This document shows, piece by piece, positions 24,401-35,423 of a DNA stretch of 64,000 nt; positions within the stretch are counted from its first letter, which is position 1; each line of letters opens with the position of its first letter. The position numbers were made by a program, and so were the translations under genes. Source of the DNA: Clonostachys chloroleuca. Its lineage: Eukaryota; Ascomycota; Sordariomycetes; Hypocreales; Bionectriaceae. The notes under the pieces are model-generated. The model saw nothing but the letters and a program-made list of their open reading frames with translations. It was not told the DNA's origin and made no database searches. The DNA is taken from NCBI GenBank assembly GCA_037952775.1, contig JBANAY010000003.1, forward strand, positions 22,878,001 through 22,942,000, in the 5' to 3' direction.

Positions 24401-24604
24401 AATCCGGCTGGCCTAGAGGAATTTGAAGCCTAGAGATATTTCTAAAATCAGAGTAGGAAGTTTCCATTTCTTGTAGGCGCCACCCAGAAAGATGACGAGA
24501 TGATGATGAAAGAATGGTTTGAACATAGTTCATTGTGCAAATGCAGCAGGATTCGATTCATTTTCTTTGAGGAGACACATGGGATTTAGTAACAGATGAA
24601 ATTT

Positions 24605-24636
<32 letters not shown>

Positions 24637-25051
24637 ACAACAAAAATATCCGTCAGTTTTCGAAAGTCGGCAATAAGTTCTATAGACAGCAGAGAATCTG
24701 AGTCAGATGACAAAGTTCAATTAGAGTCGACGTCAATGGCATGTACGCATCATTAAAGAATTGTATTCAATTGCTTGACTAAAACATGTGTCTATCTCTT
24801 CCGTAATTCCGTAAATCATTAGGCTGATGCTATTATGCGATGCAAAACACAAAACTCCATGCTCAGAAATCCAAACAATGCCCAGCCACGAATTGTAAAT
24901 AATGCAGTGCGTGAAATAATTGCGATTAGGTGTCCATTCCGCTAGGTCGGTCGGTTCCATCGATCAATGCTTATTATGTTTCTTGTTGCGGTACCTTTCA
25001 CCAACGGTTAGCTCGCTCGGATTGGACAGCTGTACAGGGCCGCCAGAGGGC
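24401..25051. other. Intergenic with GAAA microsatellite
   Basis: No gene is seen. About eight GAAA tetranucleotide units lie at 24608-24637. The rest is ordinary, moderately AT-rich spacer between convergent genes. Confidence 0.5.
24608..24637. repeat. (GAAA)n microsatellite
   Basis: Uninterrupted GAAA tetranucleotides, about eight units, in a non-coding spacer. The length is likely to vary between strains. Confidence 0.9.
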
Positions 25052-25414
25052 TTACTTCTTCAACTTATTCTCAAGCACATTGGCCCCAATGGCACCAGCA
25101 GCAGCACTGGCCAGACTGCCAAGCATACCAGAACCAGCCTTGTGGGCAGCCCAACCAGCAGCGCCTCCGCCTACAACTGTAGCACCAAGCCCACGCTCTC
25201 CATCAGGGCCGACCGTTTCTTGGTGACCATTGTACTGCGGAGCAGGAGCACGATAGTAGTCGGCTTGCTGGTGGTAAGGGGGGATGTATCCTCCCTGGCC
25301 GTGGCTGTAGAGGTTGTTTCCCAGGTGTCGTGGTGAGTATTGTGGTTGCTGATAGTGGGCCTTCTGAGGGTAGGCGTGGCTGTTGGAGTAACCGTAGTAG
25401 CTCTGGTTCGACAT
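25052..25414 (-). CDS. Small glycine-zipper protein
   Basis: A single-exon protein of 120 aa. I took the start MSNQSYYGYSNSH at 25414 because the frame upstream lacks this compositional character. Residues 1-70 are rich in Gln, Tyr, His and Pro (for example PPYHQQADYY) and are probably disordered. Residues 75-120 form a glycine-zipper-like hydrophobic hairpin (GATVVGGGAAGWAAHKAGSG, then LASAAAGAIGANVLE) and end in KLKK. Small proteins of this type are common in fungi and are thought to associate with membranes or stress responses; the function of this one is unknown. Confidence 0.7.
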   Translation of the reverse strand: MSNQSYYGYSNSHAYPQKAHYQQPQYSPRHLGNNLYSHGQGGYIPPYHQQADYYRAPAPQYNGHQETVGPDGERGLGATVVGGGAAGWAAHKAGSGMLGSLASAAAGAIGANVLENKLKK

Positions 25415-26944
25415 GTTAATGGTTTGTCGGATGTGTTGTGAGACGGTAGAGTAATGTGATGCTGATATTGATGTTGATGGGATAGTGGTTCTTTCAATGT
25501 TGAAGAGGAGAACCAATTCAGTTATATAAAAGCAAATTGTTTATTTATGGCAACAAAATATTGCCATTCTGTGCCTTCAATCGTCATCGTTCCCCGGATA
25601 TGACGGACCATTCGGCTTGGGAAGTGTCTGTCGTGTTCGCTGGTGGCGCAGTGACCACCATGTGGATTCCGATGCCCCATGATCAGCATAAAATGGCGGT
25701 ATTGGTTGCGTGGCACAGGGGTTTGCTCTCCACACGAAGCCAGTAGAAGAAGCTGGCTGAACCTAGCAAGCATGACCCAAAGCATCCTTATTAGCAATGC
25801 TCATAAGAGGCGTTGCGGCTGATCACCCACGCAGTAGCCTCCAGCCCCCATGTGGTTACGTGGGCCATACCTGCATGAAATGGGAAGATTGGCCACACTC
25901 ATTCCAGTCAGAGGCTCTGTCATTCAGCCTCTATGAGCGTGCCGGTCTTATACGTCATCCTATGGAGTGCCATCAAACTGTATTGAAGTCATGCCTTGGA
26001 AATTACGAGGATTCCCCATCCGCACATTCTCCAATGATCTATCAAATGAACATGTATACTATCCAATGATATAAAAGGAAGATTAGATTTAAACCATGAT
26101 AGATTCCTAGAGTCTAAATTATCAAACGCCGCAAATCTAAAACCTTTTACTGGCATTTTCTGGGGTTTAGGGTAGGCTAGGCCGTCTGGCCTACCTAGCG
26201 CTTCTGAACATTCTATGATCTGGGGTGAATGGAAATCATATAACCGGCAAGGAAAAGGTTCATGTATATCAAAATTTCAGAAAAGCACATTCAACAGGCC
26301 TCTTTGCAAGGTGATAAGAATCACCTGGCGAACCGTTGCCGCTAACCGTTCCAGTAAGCTGCGTGCTTGAAGTTGGCTTGTGTACAATTTGCCAGAGATC
26401 TTGATTGACCAAATGCCAATATATCACTTGTTCCTGGTGCCCGCTAGATAGCGATAGTTTTCAAACCTTATATAGGTGATACCGCATCATGCAGCAGATA
26501 TAGAATGTCAGTCATACATATCTAAGTGTGGCAATCTATAAGAACCGACCAACTACCGTTCCCCGACAGAATCATCTTGGGGTTGCATATCTTCTTTTGG
26601 TAAGAAGCGGATTTTTGGTCGGTCAGGTTTCAGTGTTCTAACAAGGGGTTGGGAGGTTGATCGTTGTTGCAGCTGCATTCTGAATGGACTATTAAGGCAG
26701 GTCGTTGCGAACCTACACATACCCTGGTCTCCAAGGTAGGGACTTGCTATACTGTCAGATTGCGACCCCTGCTCTATGAATATTAATTCATATAAAAGAG
26801 GCTTCTCTTTAGCCTACTAAACGTATTGATCCTAGAATCTTCCTCTTCCATGGATCACATTTGTCCACACTCGGCCCACGTATTAGTTCTGTTCCCGTAC
26901 AGGAATCCCTTCACCGACGATTTTTTAGCACAATTATCATTTCC
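25415..26944. other. Long intergenic stretch
   Basis: About 1.5 kb. Reading frames are short and lack recognisable motifs, and I see no repeat or tRNA. It contains the upstream region of the small glycine-zipper gene and the promoter of the thioesterase gene. Confidence 0.45.
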
Positions 26945-27769
26945 ATGAAGAGCAAGTCACAGTACCGGCTGGCTGAGTCGGCCTACTGCTCCCCGTACAC
27001 TCGTGCGGGAGCGCCTCAACCTGGGCCACACGCTGATCCGTATGCCCCTCTCCGCGAGAAGGCACTTGATACACTCGAGAAGATGGGATATGACCCAAAA
27101 ACCATGATCGAACATGGAGTTCTCTGGGCGGAACACCAGGATCCCTTTGGGCATGTCAAGCAGTCGCAGTACATGGCCTTTCTAGGCACCTGCTTCCATC
27201 GGGTCATGGAGAGTTATGATGAATTTCTTAGCGAGGAAGAATATAATGGCATGGTAAATGGAAAGACTGTCATTCCAGCAGTAAGAAAGTATGACCTCGA
27301 TATACGGAGGCAGGTCAAGTACCCAGACTCGGTTAGTTTACTTTGTGGTGCTTCTTTCCCTGGCTGTGTTTTCACGTTGCCACTCATATCCTGTTCTGCA
27401 TCTGACCCCTTTTGAGACAAATATTTCTGTATTTTATTTCTGTATTGTACTCATCTCTCCTGCCTGCGGGATAGTATATCGCTAACACACGGATACAAGT
27501 TGATCGCCGCATACCGCCAAGAACGGATAGAACCCACACGCAACCACGGTATTACCTCTCTATTCTCTCTACAGCAACAAGCCATTGTTGCAGAAGTCAA
27601 AGGATACGTGACATATGTAGATGTCAAGACAGGGCGTCCTGTCGATATAACCACTCTTGGTGGCAACTGGCCTCTCCTGTATGAAGGTTTTAGCCAGAAA
27701 TCTGCAAATGCTATGGCACGTAAGAAGAAGTGGGAAGAGGACAGGGAGTCTCGGACTTCCAAAATTTGA
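26945..27769 (+). CDS. Hotdog-fold acyl-CoA thioesterase-like protein
   Basis: A protein of about 218 aa in two exons (26945-27331 and 27500-27769) separated by a 168-bp intron, long for this window. The block HQDPFGHVKQSQYMAFLGT resembles the D-x-x-G-H-V-N-x-x-x-Y core of 4-hydroxybenzoyl-CoA-type thioesterases. RQVKYPDS before the intron and LIAAYRQERI after it fit the second strand region. The first ATG in frame is 26945. Family members cleave acyl-CoA thioesters; the substrate here is unknown. The usual Asn after HV is Lys, which may matter for activity. There are no linked metabolic genes. Confidence 0.72.
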
Positions 27770-28776
27770 ATGAAAAAATAGCTATCCTTCTCAATTCAAT
27801 CATCCTCACCTCGAGTTGGGTAAAACCTTACCGCGGATAGTTATTTCACAATTTGATAGAGATTTAATGCTTGCTAATAACGGCGGCTTTAGCATCAGCT
27901 ACCCTTATTTTTAATACTCATCGATGGCCCCTCAGTAGTTCACGAGAGGCCGAAGCTTGAGACGACGAGTCAACCCAAGCCGGGTGGCAGGGTTCAGAAC
28001 TAGAATCAAACCCCAAAACATAACGCGGTTGACGAAGTCATGTCAAGGACGCGTCACTATAGAGAGTACGCTGCGATTTCTGCATATGCACGATCTCGAG
28101 GAACACGTATAATAAAAAAATCATTTCATATTGTTCGGTGATTAGTACCTTTATGCCACAGAACGCAACTTGCTTCAGTCTCATTATGCTATGGCCTTAA
28201 AGGGATAGAGGCAATATTTTAGTCCGCAATGAAGGCTTTGGTAACTGTGCTATGCCTAATAAAGAGAATAGGATAACATCAAATTCAAGAGTCGAACGGG
28301 TCGTTATTTCATTGAACAGAGCTTTGGCTCACAGCTAGACCTCGGTGACTTTTGGTTACGAATATAGGAATTTTTTTTGAGGTGATGCTACTCCTAAAAC
28401 CTTCAAAAGCGAGATTTACACGCACTTGATATTTATTGTGTTGAGATGTCGGATCTGGCATCTTCCATGGCTGTTTTTTTTTTTTTCTTTTCTTTTTTAA
28501 AATTTATACTCGAACTCTCAGGTTTTACGCACCTAATAGCTTGTGTTTCTGTCGCCACATGGATTACATTGAGTAAAAAAATCATCAAGGGCCCCGCTCA
28601 ACATAAAGTATCTGGGCATTAGTGTGATGAATGGGAGCCAGGGCAGCCCTCGTATGTAAATCAAGGTTGGCCGATGAAGCAAGCCCAAACTTATGTGTGC
28701 CCGTATTGCTTAAAGCGACACATGGACAAGCGGCAGAGCATTGCTTTTTGCCAGCCTTTAAATCCGCCTCATCCCA
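27770..28776. other. Intergenic, AT-rich
   Basis: No gene is seen. It holds a pyrimidine tract at about 28474-28500 and several A/T runs. The last 200 bases are the presumed promoter of the next gene; overlapping small frames there look spurious. Confidence 0.4.
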
Positions 28777-30240
28777 ATGCGAAAACCATTTCCATTCCCT
28801 GATGAAAACATCATCCGTGTCAAGGGAAAATATAAACAAAAACCTACATCCGGCCTTAAAGTCATCATGGGCAAAAACGAAAGGGGACAGATCGTCCGTG
28901 ATGGCTTTTTTTGCTCATATGGACGGTTTTGTGCAGGCCACGTGGACCGTATGGAAGGATCCGACCTACGTGCTATGTTTCTACCCAACCTAAGCCCCAA
29001 GGGGCGTCAGGTCTTAGCCAAGGAAGGGGAGTCTTTTGTTCGCGGCCAGCTCCTACACTACGGAGTCACGTTTCGTGCGGATGAGTTTTCAGGAAACCGT
29101 GCGCTCCTTATGAAAAAAGTTCTCCGACAGGGAAAATGCGACCAAGTGCCTAATCACATTCTCACACTGCGCGAAGAGATGCACGCCGAGTGGCTCGATA
29201 CCCTCACTCCCGACCAGTTATCAAGCTATCCTGAATTCGCGATGGAGAAATACTTTCTTACCGCGGGGCGTCCCGACAAAGCCAAGACAACAACCGCGGT
29301 CAGGATCCCCTTCAATCGATTCAGTTCCTCTGGACCGGCAACTATGCGCGATGTAGCTCAAAAGGTCGAGGGTCTCCACTGCGCGACAGGAAACGGGCCC
29401 AAGACGACAACGGTTTTCATGGGCTGGGACAAAGAGGCTGTGCGGCAAGCAGCTTTGAGCCATGCGGATAAAGAAGCGGCGGAGATTCGAGCAGCAGAGA
29501 AACAGCGCGAAGAAGAGCGTGACAAGCTACATCAGGAATACCTTGAAATTCTCAAAGGCAAAGGAAGACATATGACTTGTTCACCTGCTGGTCGATATAT
29601 TGTCGACTGTGAAGCGATTGAACGGGGCTGGAGTGATGTCAAGGATCTGACTCTTTATATCAACGAAATTGATCAAGATGGAATCTTCAGGGTTACGTGT
29701 CATTTTGGTGTTTTACAGGGTCTTATGCTTATCTGTACAGACAAAGGGAAGCTGGATGAGTATGTTTCTCGCCTCGACGCTGAAGATGAGTCTGATGAAG
29801 GAGACACGGAGGAGCCCGAGTCGGACGAGGAGGAGCATGATCAAGACGAAGATGAGAGTGAAATTGATGACACGAGCGGAGAGGAGAATCGAGGGCCCGT
29901 GACGAGAGATAGGAAGAGGAAATTCCACGCTTCGGCACCGCGGCACGAACCGAGGAAGAAATCCAAGATGGCTAGTGCACAAGCATTCCAATATTTCATC
30001 AAGTTTCGATGCAGTGAGACTGGTGAAGGCCAAATCTTCCCAGGCCCGCACGAGGGAAGCCTCCGATTCAAGGACAAGAGAATGGCGGCGTTCTTGGGTA
30101 AGGTCGACATGCCATGCGTGGGCTCCCAAATACCATTTTCTGCGCGAAAGGTTTCGAATTTGGCAGGGCCCACTACCAAGACATGGTCGGACTACTCCGA
30201 TCGTTCGTGTGAACGTGCGAGAGTGAACAGGTGGCGTTGA
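28777..30240 (+). CDS. Hypothetical protein, acidic, possibly nuclear
   Basis: A single-exon frame of 487 codons from the ATG at 28777; I do not recognise a named domain. The N-terminal half (1-200) is well structured in composition. A charged helix follows at about 228-255 (KEAAEIRAAEKQREEERDK). A very acidic tract (330-370, with runs of E and D) is followed by a basic RDRKRKF...RKKSK segment that could be a nuclear localisation signal. The C-terminus (FQYFIKFRCSETGEGQIFPG) looks like a second folded unit, perhaps related to the preceding LTLYINEIDQDGIFRVTC region. The length and lack of introns argue for a real gene. It has no operon-like neighbours. Confidence 0.65.
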   Translation: MRKPFPFPDENIIRVKGKYKQKPTSGLKVIMGKNERGQIVRDGFFCSYGRFCAGHVDRMEGSDLRAMFLPNLSPKGRQVLAKEGESFVRGQLLHYGVTFRADEFSGNRALLMKKVLRQGKCDQVPNHILTLREEMHAEWLDTLTPDQLSSYPEFAMEKYFLTAGRPDKAKTTTAVRIPFNRFSSSGPATMRDVAQKVEGLHCATGNGPKTTTVFMGWDKEAVRQAALSHADKEAAEIRAAEKQREEERDKLHQEYLEILKGKGRHMTCSPAGRYIVDCEAIERGWSDVKDLTLYINEIDQDGIFRVTCHFGVLQGLMLICTDKGKLDEYVSRLDAEDESDEGDTEEPESDEEEHDQDEDESEIDDTSGEENRGPVTRDRKRKFHASAPRHEPRKKSKMASAQAFQYFIKFRCSETGEGQIFPGPHEGSLRFKDKRMAAFLGKVDMPCVGSQIPFSARKVSNLAGPTTKTWSDYSDRSCERARVNRWR

Positions 30241-30949
30241 TTACCCTTGGACGTCAATATTGAGCAGGGGAGGGCCCGAGGACTCTGAGGTCAACAGTTT
30301 TCAATTCATTAATCTCTTGATAGTTGCCTAGTGATGCTCATCCACATTCACCTATTGGAAGTTTCCGAAGCGAGATTTCTTCAGATAGGACTTACGGTGG
30401 ATCATTACATTGCTTCACTGCAAACACTGTTCTTTAATTAAGGTCCCATCGAGCACGACAAAAGAGTCAAAGTACAGGAAGTGGAAAAAGAATAAAATAC
30501 ACGATGTTCGGTATAGACACTTTCTGAGAAATAAATAGAAGGTTATCCTAGATAGGAAAAACTTGAGCAAAAAAAGAATCTTGACAACGTACACCAAATA
30601 AATACATCAGCACACTGTGCGGTTTCTAACGAGACTAAATTTTCTCGCCAGGGAAAAATATAAAAGAAGAAGAAGACCCTAATTGAAATAACTGAAGAGA
30701 AAAATAAAATTATCCAGATCAAAAGAAACCTGCGAATACAACAAGCGAAAGTTCAGCAGGTGTGCTTCTCCTTTCGAAAATAAGGGTGTCAGTCCCTTTG
30801 GTCAGGTAGACCGCACATAGATCATGGCATGATTGGACAGATGTTCTTTCTGAGCATATGAAGTACTTTAATGGCCTTGAATGTAATTATTAAAGCCAAA
30901 AGGATATCCTAGAAACTAGAGCATGTATATAATATCTGGCTGGCGCTGC
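30241..30949. other. Intergenic
   Basis: About 700 bases rich in A-runs (30640-30730). I see no gene, repeat or RNA. Confidence 0.4.
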
Positions 30950-31208
30950 CTAGGCCTCGCCGATTATCGTGATTCGAAAGATGTCTCTCTTGAGCTTCAA
31001 ATTGTGAATATATGATTGCTTTGAGTTGGAGTTGGAGAGTTACCTGCACAGAGTATCGCTCTGGGTAGTACTGGTCTAGATACAACTTCAGCTGACTGGA
31101 GCTGACGTTGGACGCCGAGACAGATGTTATCTTTTTGCCGTTCTCTATGTCCCGCCAATAGACATCGTTGGCAACAGAAGGTCGGGAGGACGGTTCAATT
31201 TGTGACAT
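30950..31208 (-). CDS. Possible small protein, 69 aa
   Basis: The ATG at 31208 opens MSQIEPSSRPSVANDVYW. A GTAACT donor and a TTTGAAG acceptor give a 49-bp intron (30995-31043) with phase 0 on both sides, followed by LKRDIFRITIIGEA and a stop. The total is 69 residues. The exon structure is consistent, but the protein is short and unrecognised, so it could be chance. Confidence 0.35.
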
Positions 31209-32708
31209 AGCTTCTATACTTGTAGACGAACCGCACGATTGATGCAATAGATAGCTATAGGCTAACTTGCTGGTTGCATTGATATGTGAAAGTATTGACT
31301 GCCTAACTGTTAGTATCCTGAGGTAAATCAACCACGTGAAACTTACAGAATGAGTTAATTACCAAGAAGACTTGATGACTCTCTGATCAAATTCAGAAAG
31401 GGACCGCCTCTCTTTATCCACGGCTAACCCGTCTCTTGTAAAATACTCTAATACATGCCCATTATGCCAACAAGAATGCCAAATATCAACTACTGCACAT
31501 TGGGGTATAAGATAGGCACTCTGCCCATGCCGTGTCTGTTATTGCGAATGATTGGCCCGGGTTCCTGTTCACATTTCACATCCTCCAGCCCCCGCGGCCG
31601 CCTTTTCGGCGCCTTGCCCAATCCTTCCCAATAATACTACACATGTTAGCTGATAGAGGCTTGAAATATTGGGCGAATGGCTTTCGAAGAACCAATTACG
31701 GTCCGCCGATGGGCGTAAGCAGCCCATGAATGTGCATCTACTATGCACAGCCACCTCCCTGTGCCCTGCGCCGCAACGAGAGACGGTCAAATTTCAACCG
31801 CCTGTGCATGTGAGAAGCTTAGAGCTATATCTCGTACCGTCTCGCTATTGATGCTTATATGATTGGTTACTGAAACAAGTGGTATCTTTGGTCAATAAAC
31901 ACACTTAGATGGCTCCTTACGGAGATCATTTACGGTGAGTTTCGTGATAGCCAACCGCTGAACATGAATTTTTGTGTCCTCGAGGTTGCAACCCACGACT
32001 ACCCCCACGGATGTGCGTGCGGGGCTCACATCCAGGATGAGGTGGTCGGACATCGCCTCATTACAACACACCTCGCATATGGTGCGAACCAGCTACGGGT
32101 CGCCCGCCATGATGCAGCCCTTACGGCACGAAAAGGGTTGTCACCTGAGGCTGAAAAGGACTGCTGATGGGCTGTCGTTATCAAAACTGCAAGGCAAAAT
32201 TCGCCTTACCATGTCGGTGTGTGTCTTTAAGGCTCGATGATATAATCGGGACGTGCTTGTGTTACCTTGAGGCTTCAAAGTACGGCTCGAAGGCCGTATG
32301 AGCAAATAAAATTTTGACAACGTGCGCCTGTGATAAACTTAAAGCACCTCCAACCGCAATGTGAAGCTAAGTTTTGGTAACCAATAATTAAGCTTATGCG
32401 AATTTCAGCTTTTCAGCCTATTGAGTGCCTCTTCGGTAATCTCCTCGCAGTTTTCTGATTGATTGATTGATCTTTTGGCCCATAATTTCTCGGCGAAGGC
32501 TGCAGAGGTCATTCGCTTGTGTTGTGATTACGTGTGACACAGCATTTCGACTTCCGTCTGTGAGCCCGTTAGGTCAGTTTCACAGGTCGTGATCAAGTGA
32601 TCGTCATATCACACCGGTATTCATGCCGCAGTGTAGTCGACGCTTGTGAGAAGCTATAATTGTTACACAAAACTGAATTGACTCGACTCGCGGAATATCA
32701 CGGCTTCA
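31209..32708. other. Intergenic, upstream of kinase gene
   Basis: About 1.5 kb. Short frames at 31532-31851 and 31964-32240 lack motifs. No repeat or RNA gene was recognised. Confidence 0.4.
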
Positions 32709-34893
32709 ATGACTCCAAAAGAAGCAGGGACCGGCACTAAGCGGTTTTACCACCAAGATCAGGACCGAGTACGGAATATCAGAGACAATGGCGAATACTT
32801 CTGTTATGAAGATAATACCCCTACTCGTCGTCCTATCATGGAACCTAACGGCACTACTACGGTGACAAAGATTCGACCCGCGAAGAAGACTCGGCAAGAA
32901 CTCGAGAAGGCCCAAGTTCTTTACCAATTTGATCCTGATAAGAAGTTCATTCCAAGAAAGCAATATGCGAATATTATGACTCCTGAGCGGGTCCTTGAGA
33001 TTATCTACGACTTGCCATGCTTCCACAGTCAAACTCCTGAATGGAAGCAGACTCTGGCTCAGAATATCTGCTTCGGATCAAACGGTCACCGCCCGGCTCT
33101 TAAAGTCTTCGGCGCCCTCATTATGAGCAATTTGGAGCTCGAACACGACATAAGCGAGCATTTAAAGAGTGGACTCAATGACGGTTGCCTGCCTTTGAGA
33201 GCAGATACTAGCGACGGCGCTGACAAACTTTACTGTGCATGCGAAAAGGAGAACCACATAAAAACCATGAATAGCGACGACTACTCGCTTAGTGAGCGAG
33301 AAAGTTTCTTAAGATGGGTCCGTCGTCTTACAGCACCGTATGTTGCCTATCAACCGAAGCAACATTCTCATTATGTGCTAGATCCGGGAAATTGCATCCC
33401 AATCTCGGATACCACGACCAGAATCATTTCGCCTGAACACAAGAACTCTCGCACTAATAAGAATCTTGAAAAACAGGGCGGCAATCCTGTAAATGGGGGC
33501 TATGGAGGATTCAGCGAAGTACACAGAGTACAGCTTCATGATTGCCACTGCCGATTGCCGGACACTGGGGTAAGTCTCTCATGAGACGAGGAATGGGTAG
33601 TGGCTAACTCATATATGCAGCTGAGACACTCTCAGGGTTTCTATGCCCTAAAAAAACTCACCTCCCACAACCGCCTCGATTTTGAATTGGAATTGGCTTC
33701 GCTGCTCTTCTCGGCCGACCGAAATGGCGACAAGAGACACATGATACAAGTTCTGGCGACATTTGAAGAGCGACTTGTTAACCAATCGACCTTCTACTTC
33801 CTTTTTGATTGTGCTGAGGGACCTCTGGAGTATTTCTGGCGGCAGCACGAATCCTTGGTAGGAGACATGTCGCATTGCCTATCCATGTCTGAGCAATTTC
33901 TAGGTCTGGGACAGACACTGGAGGCTATTCATAACGACCGCTTGGATTTCCCCTTGCCCGACGATGTGCCAGAGTTGAAGAATATACCAAACTTTGAGAA
34001 TATATACGGCAGACATGGGGACATAAAGCCCAGCAACATATTGTACTTCCAGCCTTCTCAGGGAGAAGGGAGACTTGTCTTGGCCGACTTCGGACTAGGC
34101 AGGCTACACACGAAGGTTTCTAGATCGAACCAAGACCCGAAACTTCTGAGTCGAACTGAAACCTACCGCTCGCCGGAATTTGACCTCCCAGATGGGCTCG
34201 TTGGCCCAAGAGCCGACGTCTATAGTCTTGGTTGTGTTTTTCTCGAGCACATCGGGTGGTTTCTTCTCGGCGCTGACTTTCCCGATCAGTTTTCCGATAC
34301 AAGATTAATGAAGGATATGTACGGCTTCGAGGTAGATACCTTCTTCATGCTCACTGACGACCGGAAAGAGGCTGTAATCAAGCCTGCCGTGAAAAAGTGC
34401 ATAGCGGATCTAAAGGAAAACAAAGCTTGTAGCTGGTTTCTAATTCAGATGCTCGAGCTGATCGAAGATCAGATGTTGGCATGTGACAAAGAGAGCCGAA
34501 TCAGGGCGACACCTCTCGTGAAGAAGCTCAAAGCTCTTCAGGGAGCGTGCCGGATTTCGAAGACATTTTACATGAAAACGTGGAAGGACTGTGAGTGCGC
34601 TGTCCTCCCTGAATCAGGCCCATGATTCGAAGTGTGGAGAGTAGGTGTTATCTGACAACGCGTTGCCAGGCGATCCTCCAGCTGAATGGACATGGCCATG
34701 TTTCGCGCTGGTGGCTTCTGAGGCAGCCCGATATATACGTGTTGTGAATTCATTCGTGTCGAGTAATGTAGGGATCAGCGGGAAAATTTGGGACGGATTT
34801 CGCCAACGTCAGGCGATCTTGGTGGGCTCCTTCATGGGCGGCTTTGTTTTGATTATCGCATTAGCCCCGTTTCTATACACGCCCCTTTCCTAG
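32709..34893 (+). CDS. Protein kinase-like protein with C-terminal membrane anchor
   Basis: A protein of about 684 aa in three exons (32709-33569, 33621-34590, 34670-34893); phases close. Residues 1-260 are a unique N-terminal domain. The kinase domain has a glycine-rich loop GGYGGFSEVHRV near 263, the ATP-binding Lys in FYALKKL near 298, the catalytic loop HGDIKPSN near 418 (HGD instead of HRD) and the metal-binding ADFGLG near 442. A TYRSPE segment stands for the activation-segment APE. The last exon adds a hydrophobic helix (about 663-684, ILVGSFMGGFVLIIALAPF), so the protein is probably tail-anchored with the kinase in the cytosol. Such lineage-specific kinases are common near HET and NLR loci in filamentous fungi. 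The missing catalytic-loop Arg means it may not need activation-loop phosphorylation. Confidence 0.85.
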
Positions 34894-35187
34894 TATTGTT
34901 ATGATAATCAAATGATTGGATTACGCGTCATGTATAAAAGCGTTCTGCTATCATCAGGCAAGATTGATGCAGAGCGTGTCGATTTTTGGCTGTGGCATGA
35001 AATCTTACTCAGATTTGTTCTTAATTTCTTAAGAAGTTACACGCTTTATACATCACGCATGACGATGAGACGGGTTGCTCCGACGCACTCTGTGCGGAGT
35101 CTAGTTACAAAGTCTACGTTGTATTTGAATTGAGTAGAGGTAAGTATACATACATTAAACAATTCCGGTCCGTCAACAACCGGTATA
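34894..35187. other. Short spacer with imperfect inverted repeat
   Basis: Between the kinase stop and the first tRNA. Arms at 34922-34943 and 35041-35062 are about 18 of 22 complementary and lie 97 nt apart. This could be a small transposon relic or a 3' UTR hairpin. Confidence 0.45.
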
Positions 35188-35314
35188 GCTTGAGTGGTCT
35201 AATGGTGAGTCGCACCAGAATGTCTCACTGAAAATTCCCTCATTAACAAATTCGTCCAGGTTAGGATTGTCGCCTTCCAAGCGATAGGGCTGGGTTCGAT
35301 TCCCAGCTCATCGG
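35188..35314 (+). tRNA. tRNA-Gly(UCC) with D-loop insert, copy 1
   Basis: The parts of a glycine tRNA are collinear. There is an A-box TGGTCTAATGG (35195-35205), an anticodon arm TCGC-CTTCCAA-GCGA (anticodon TCC), and a B-box and T-arm CTGGG-TTCGATT-CCCAG. A 55-nt insert (35205-35259, GTGAGT...CATTAAC...CCAG) splits the D-loop. Removal gives GGTCTAATGGTTAGGAT, a normal D-arm, and a 72-nt RNA. The acceptor stem is weak: GCTTGAG against CTCATCG pairs only in the inner four positions. The copy may be decayed, or the 5' end may be edited or mis-set. No T-run terminator follows closely. Confidence 0.65.
35205..35259 (+). other. GT-AG intron-like insert in tRNA copy 1
   Basis: 55 nt with 5' GTGAGT, an internal CATTAAC 21 nt before the 3' end, and 3' CCAG. 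It lies between tRNA positions 18 and 19, where the duplicated G leaves the A-box intact in the DNA. Confidence 0.7.
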
Positions 35315-35423
35315 GTTGGGAATGCCATATGATTGTGGCAGAGGGATACATGTCTGGTGAGGATCATGGTGGGAAAATTAGTACATAGTGAATAAATTGC
35401 TGCCGACGGCCAACAGCAACCAA

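Noticed and set aside
32706..33032. Antisense frame of about 108 codons over the kinase gene
   Set aside because: It is a shadow of the sense coding exon with no motif.
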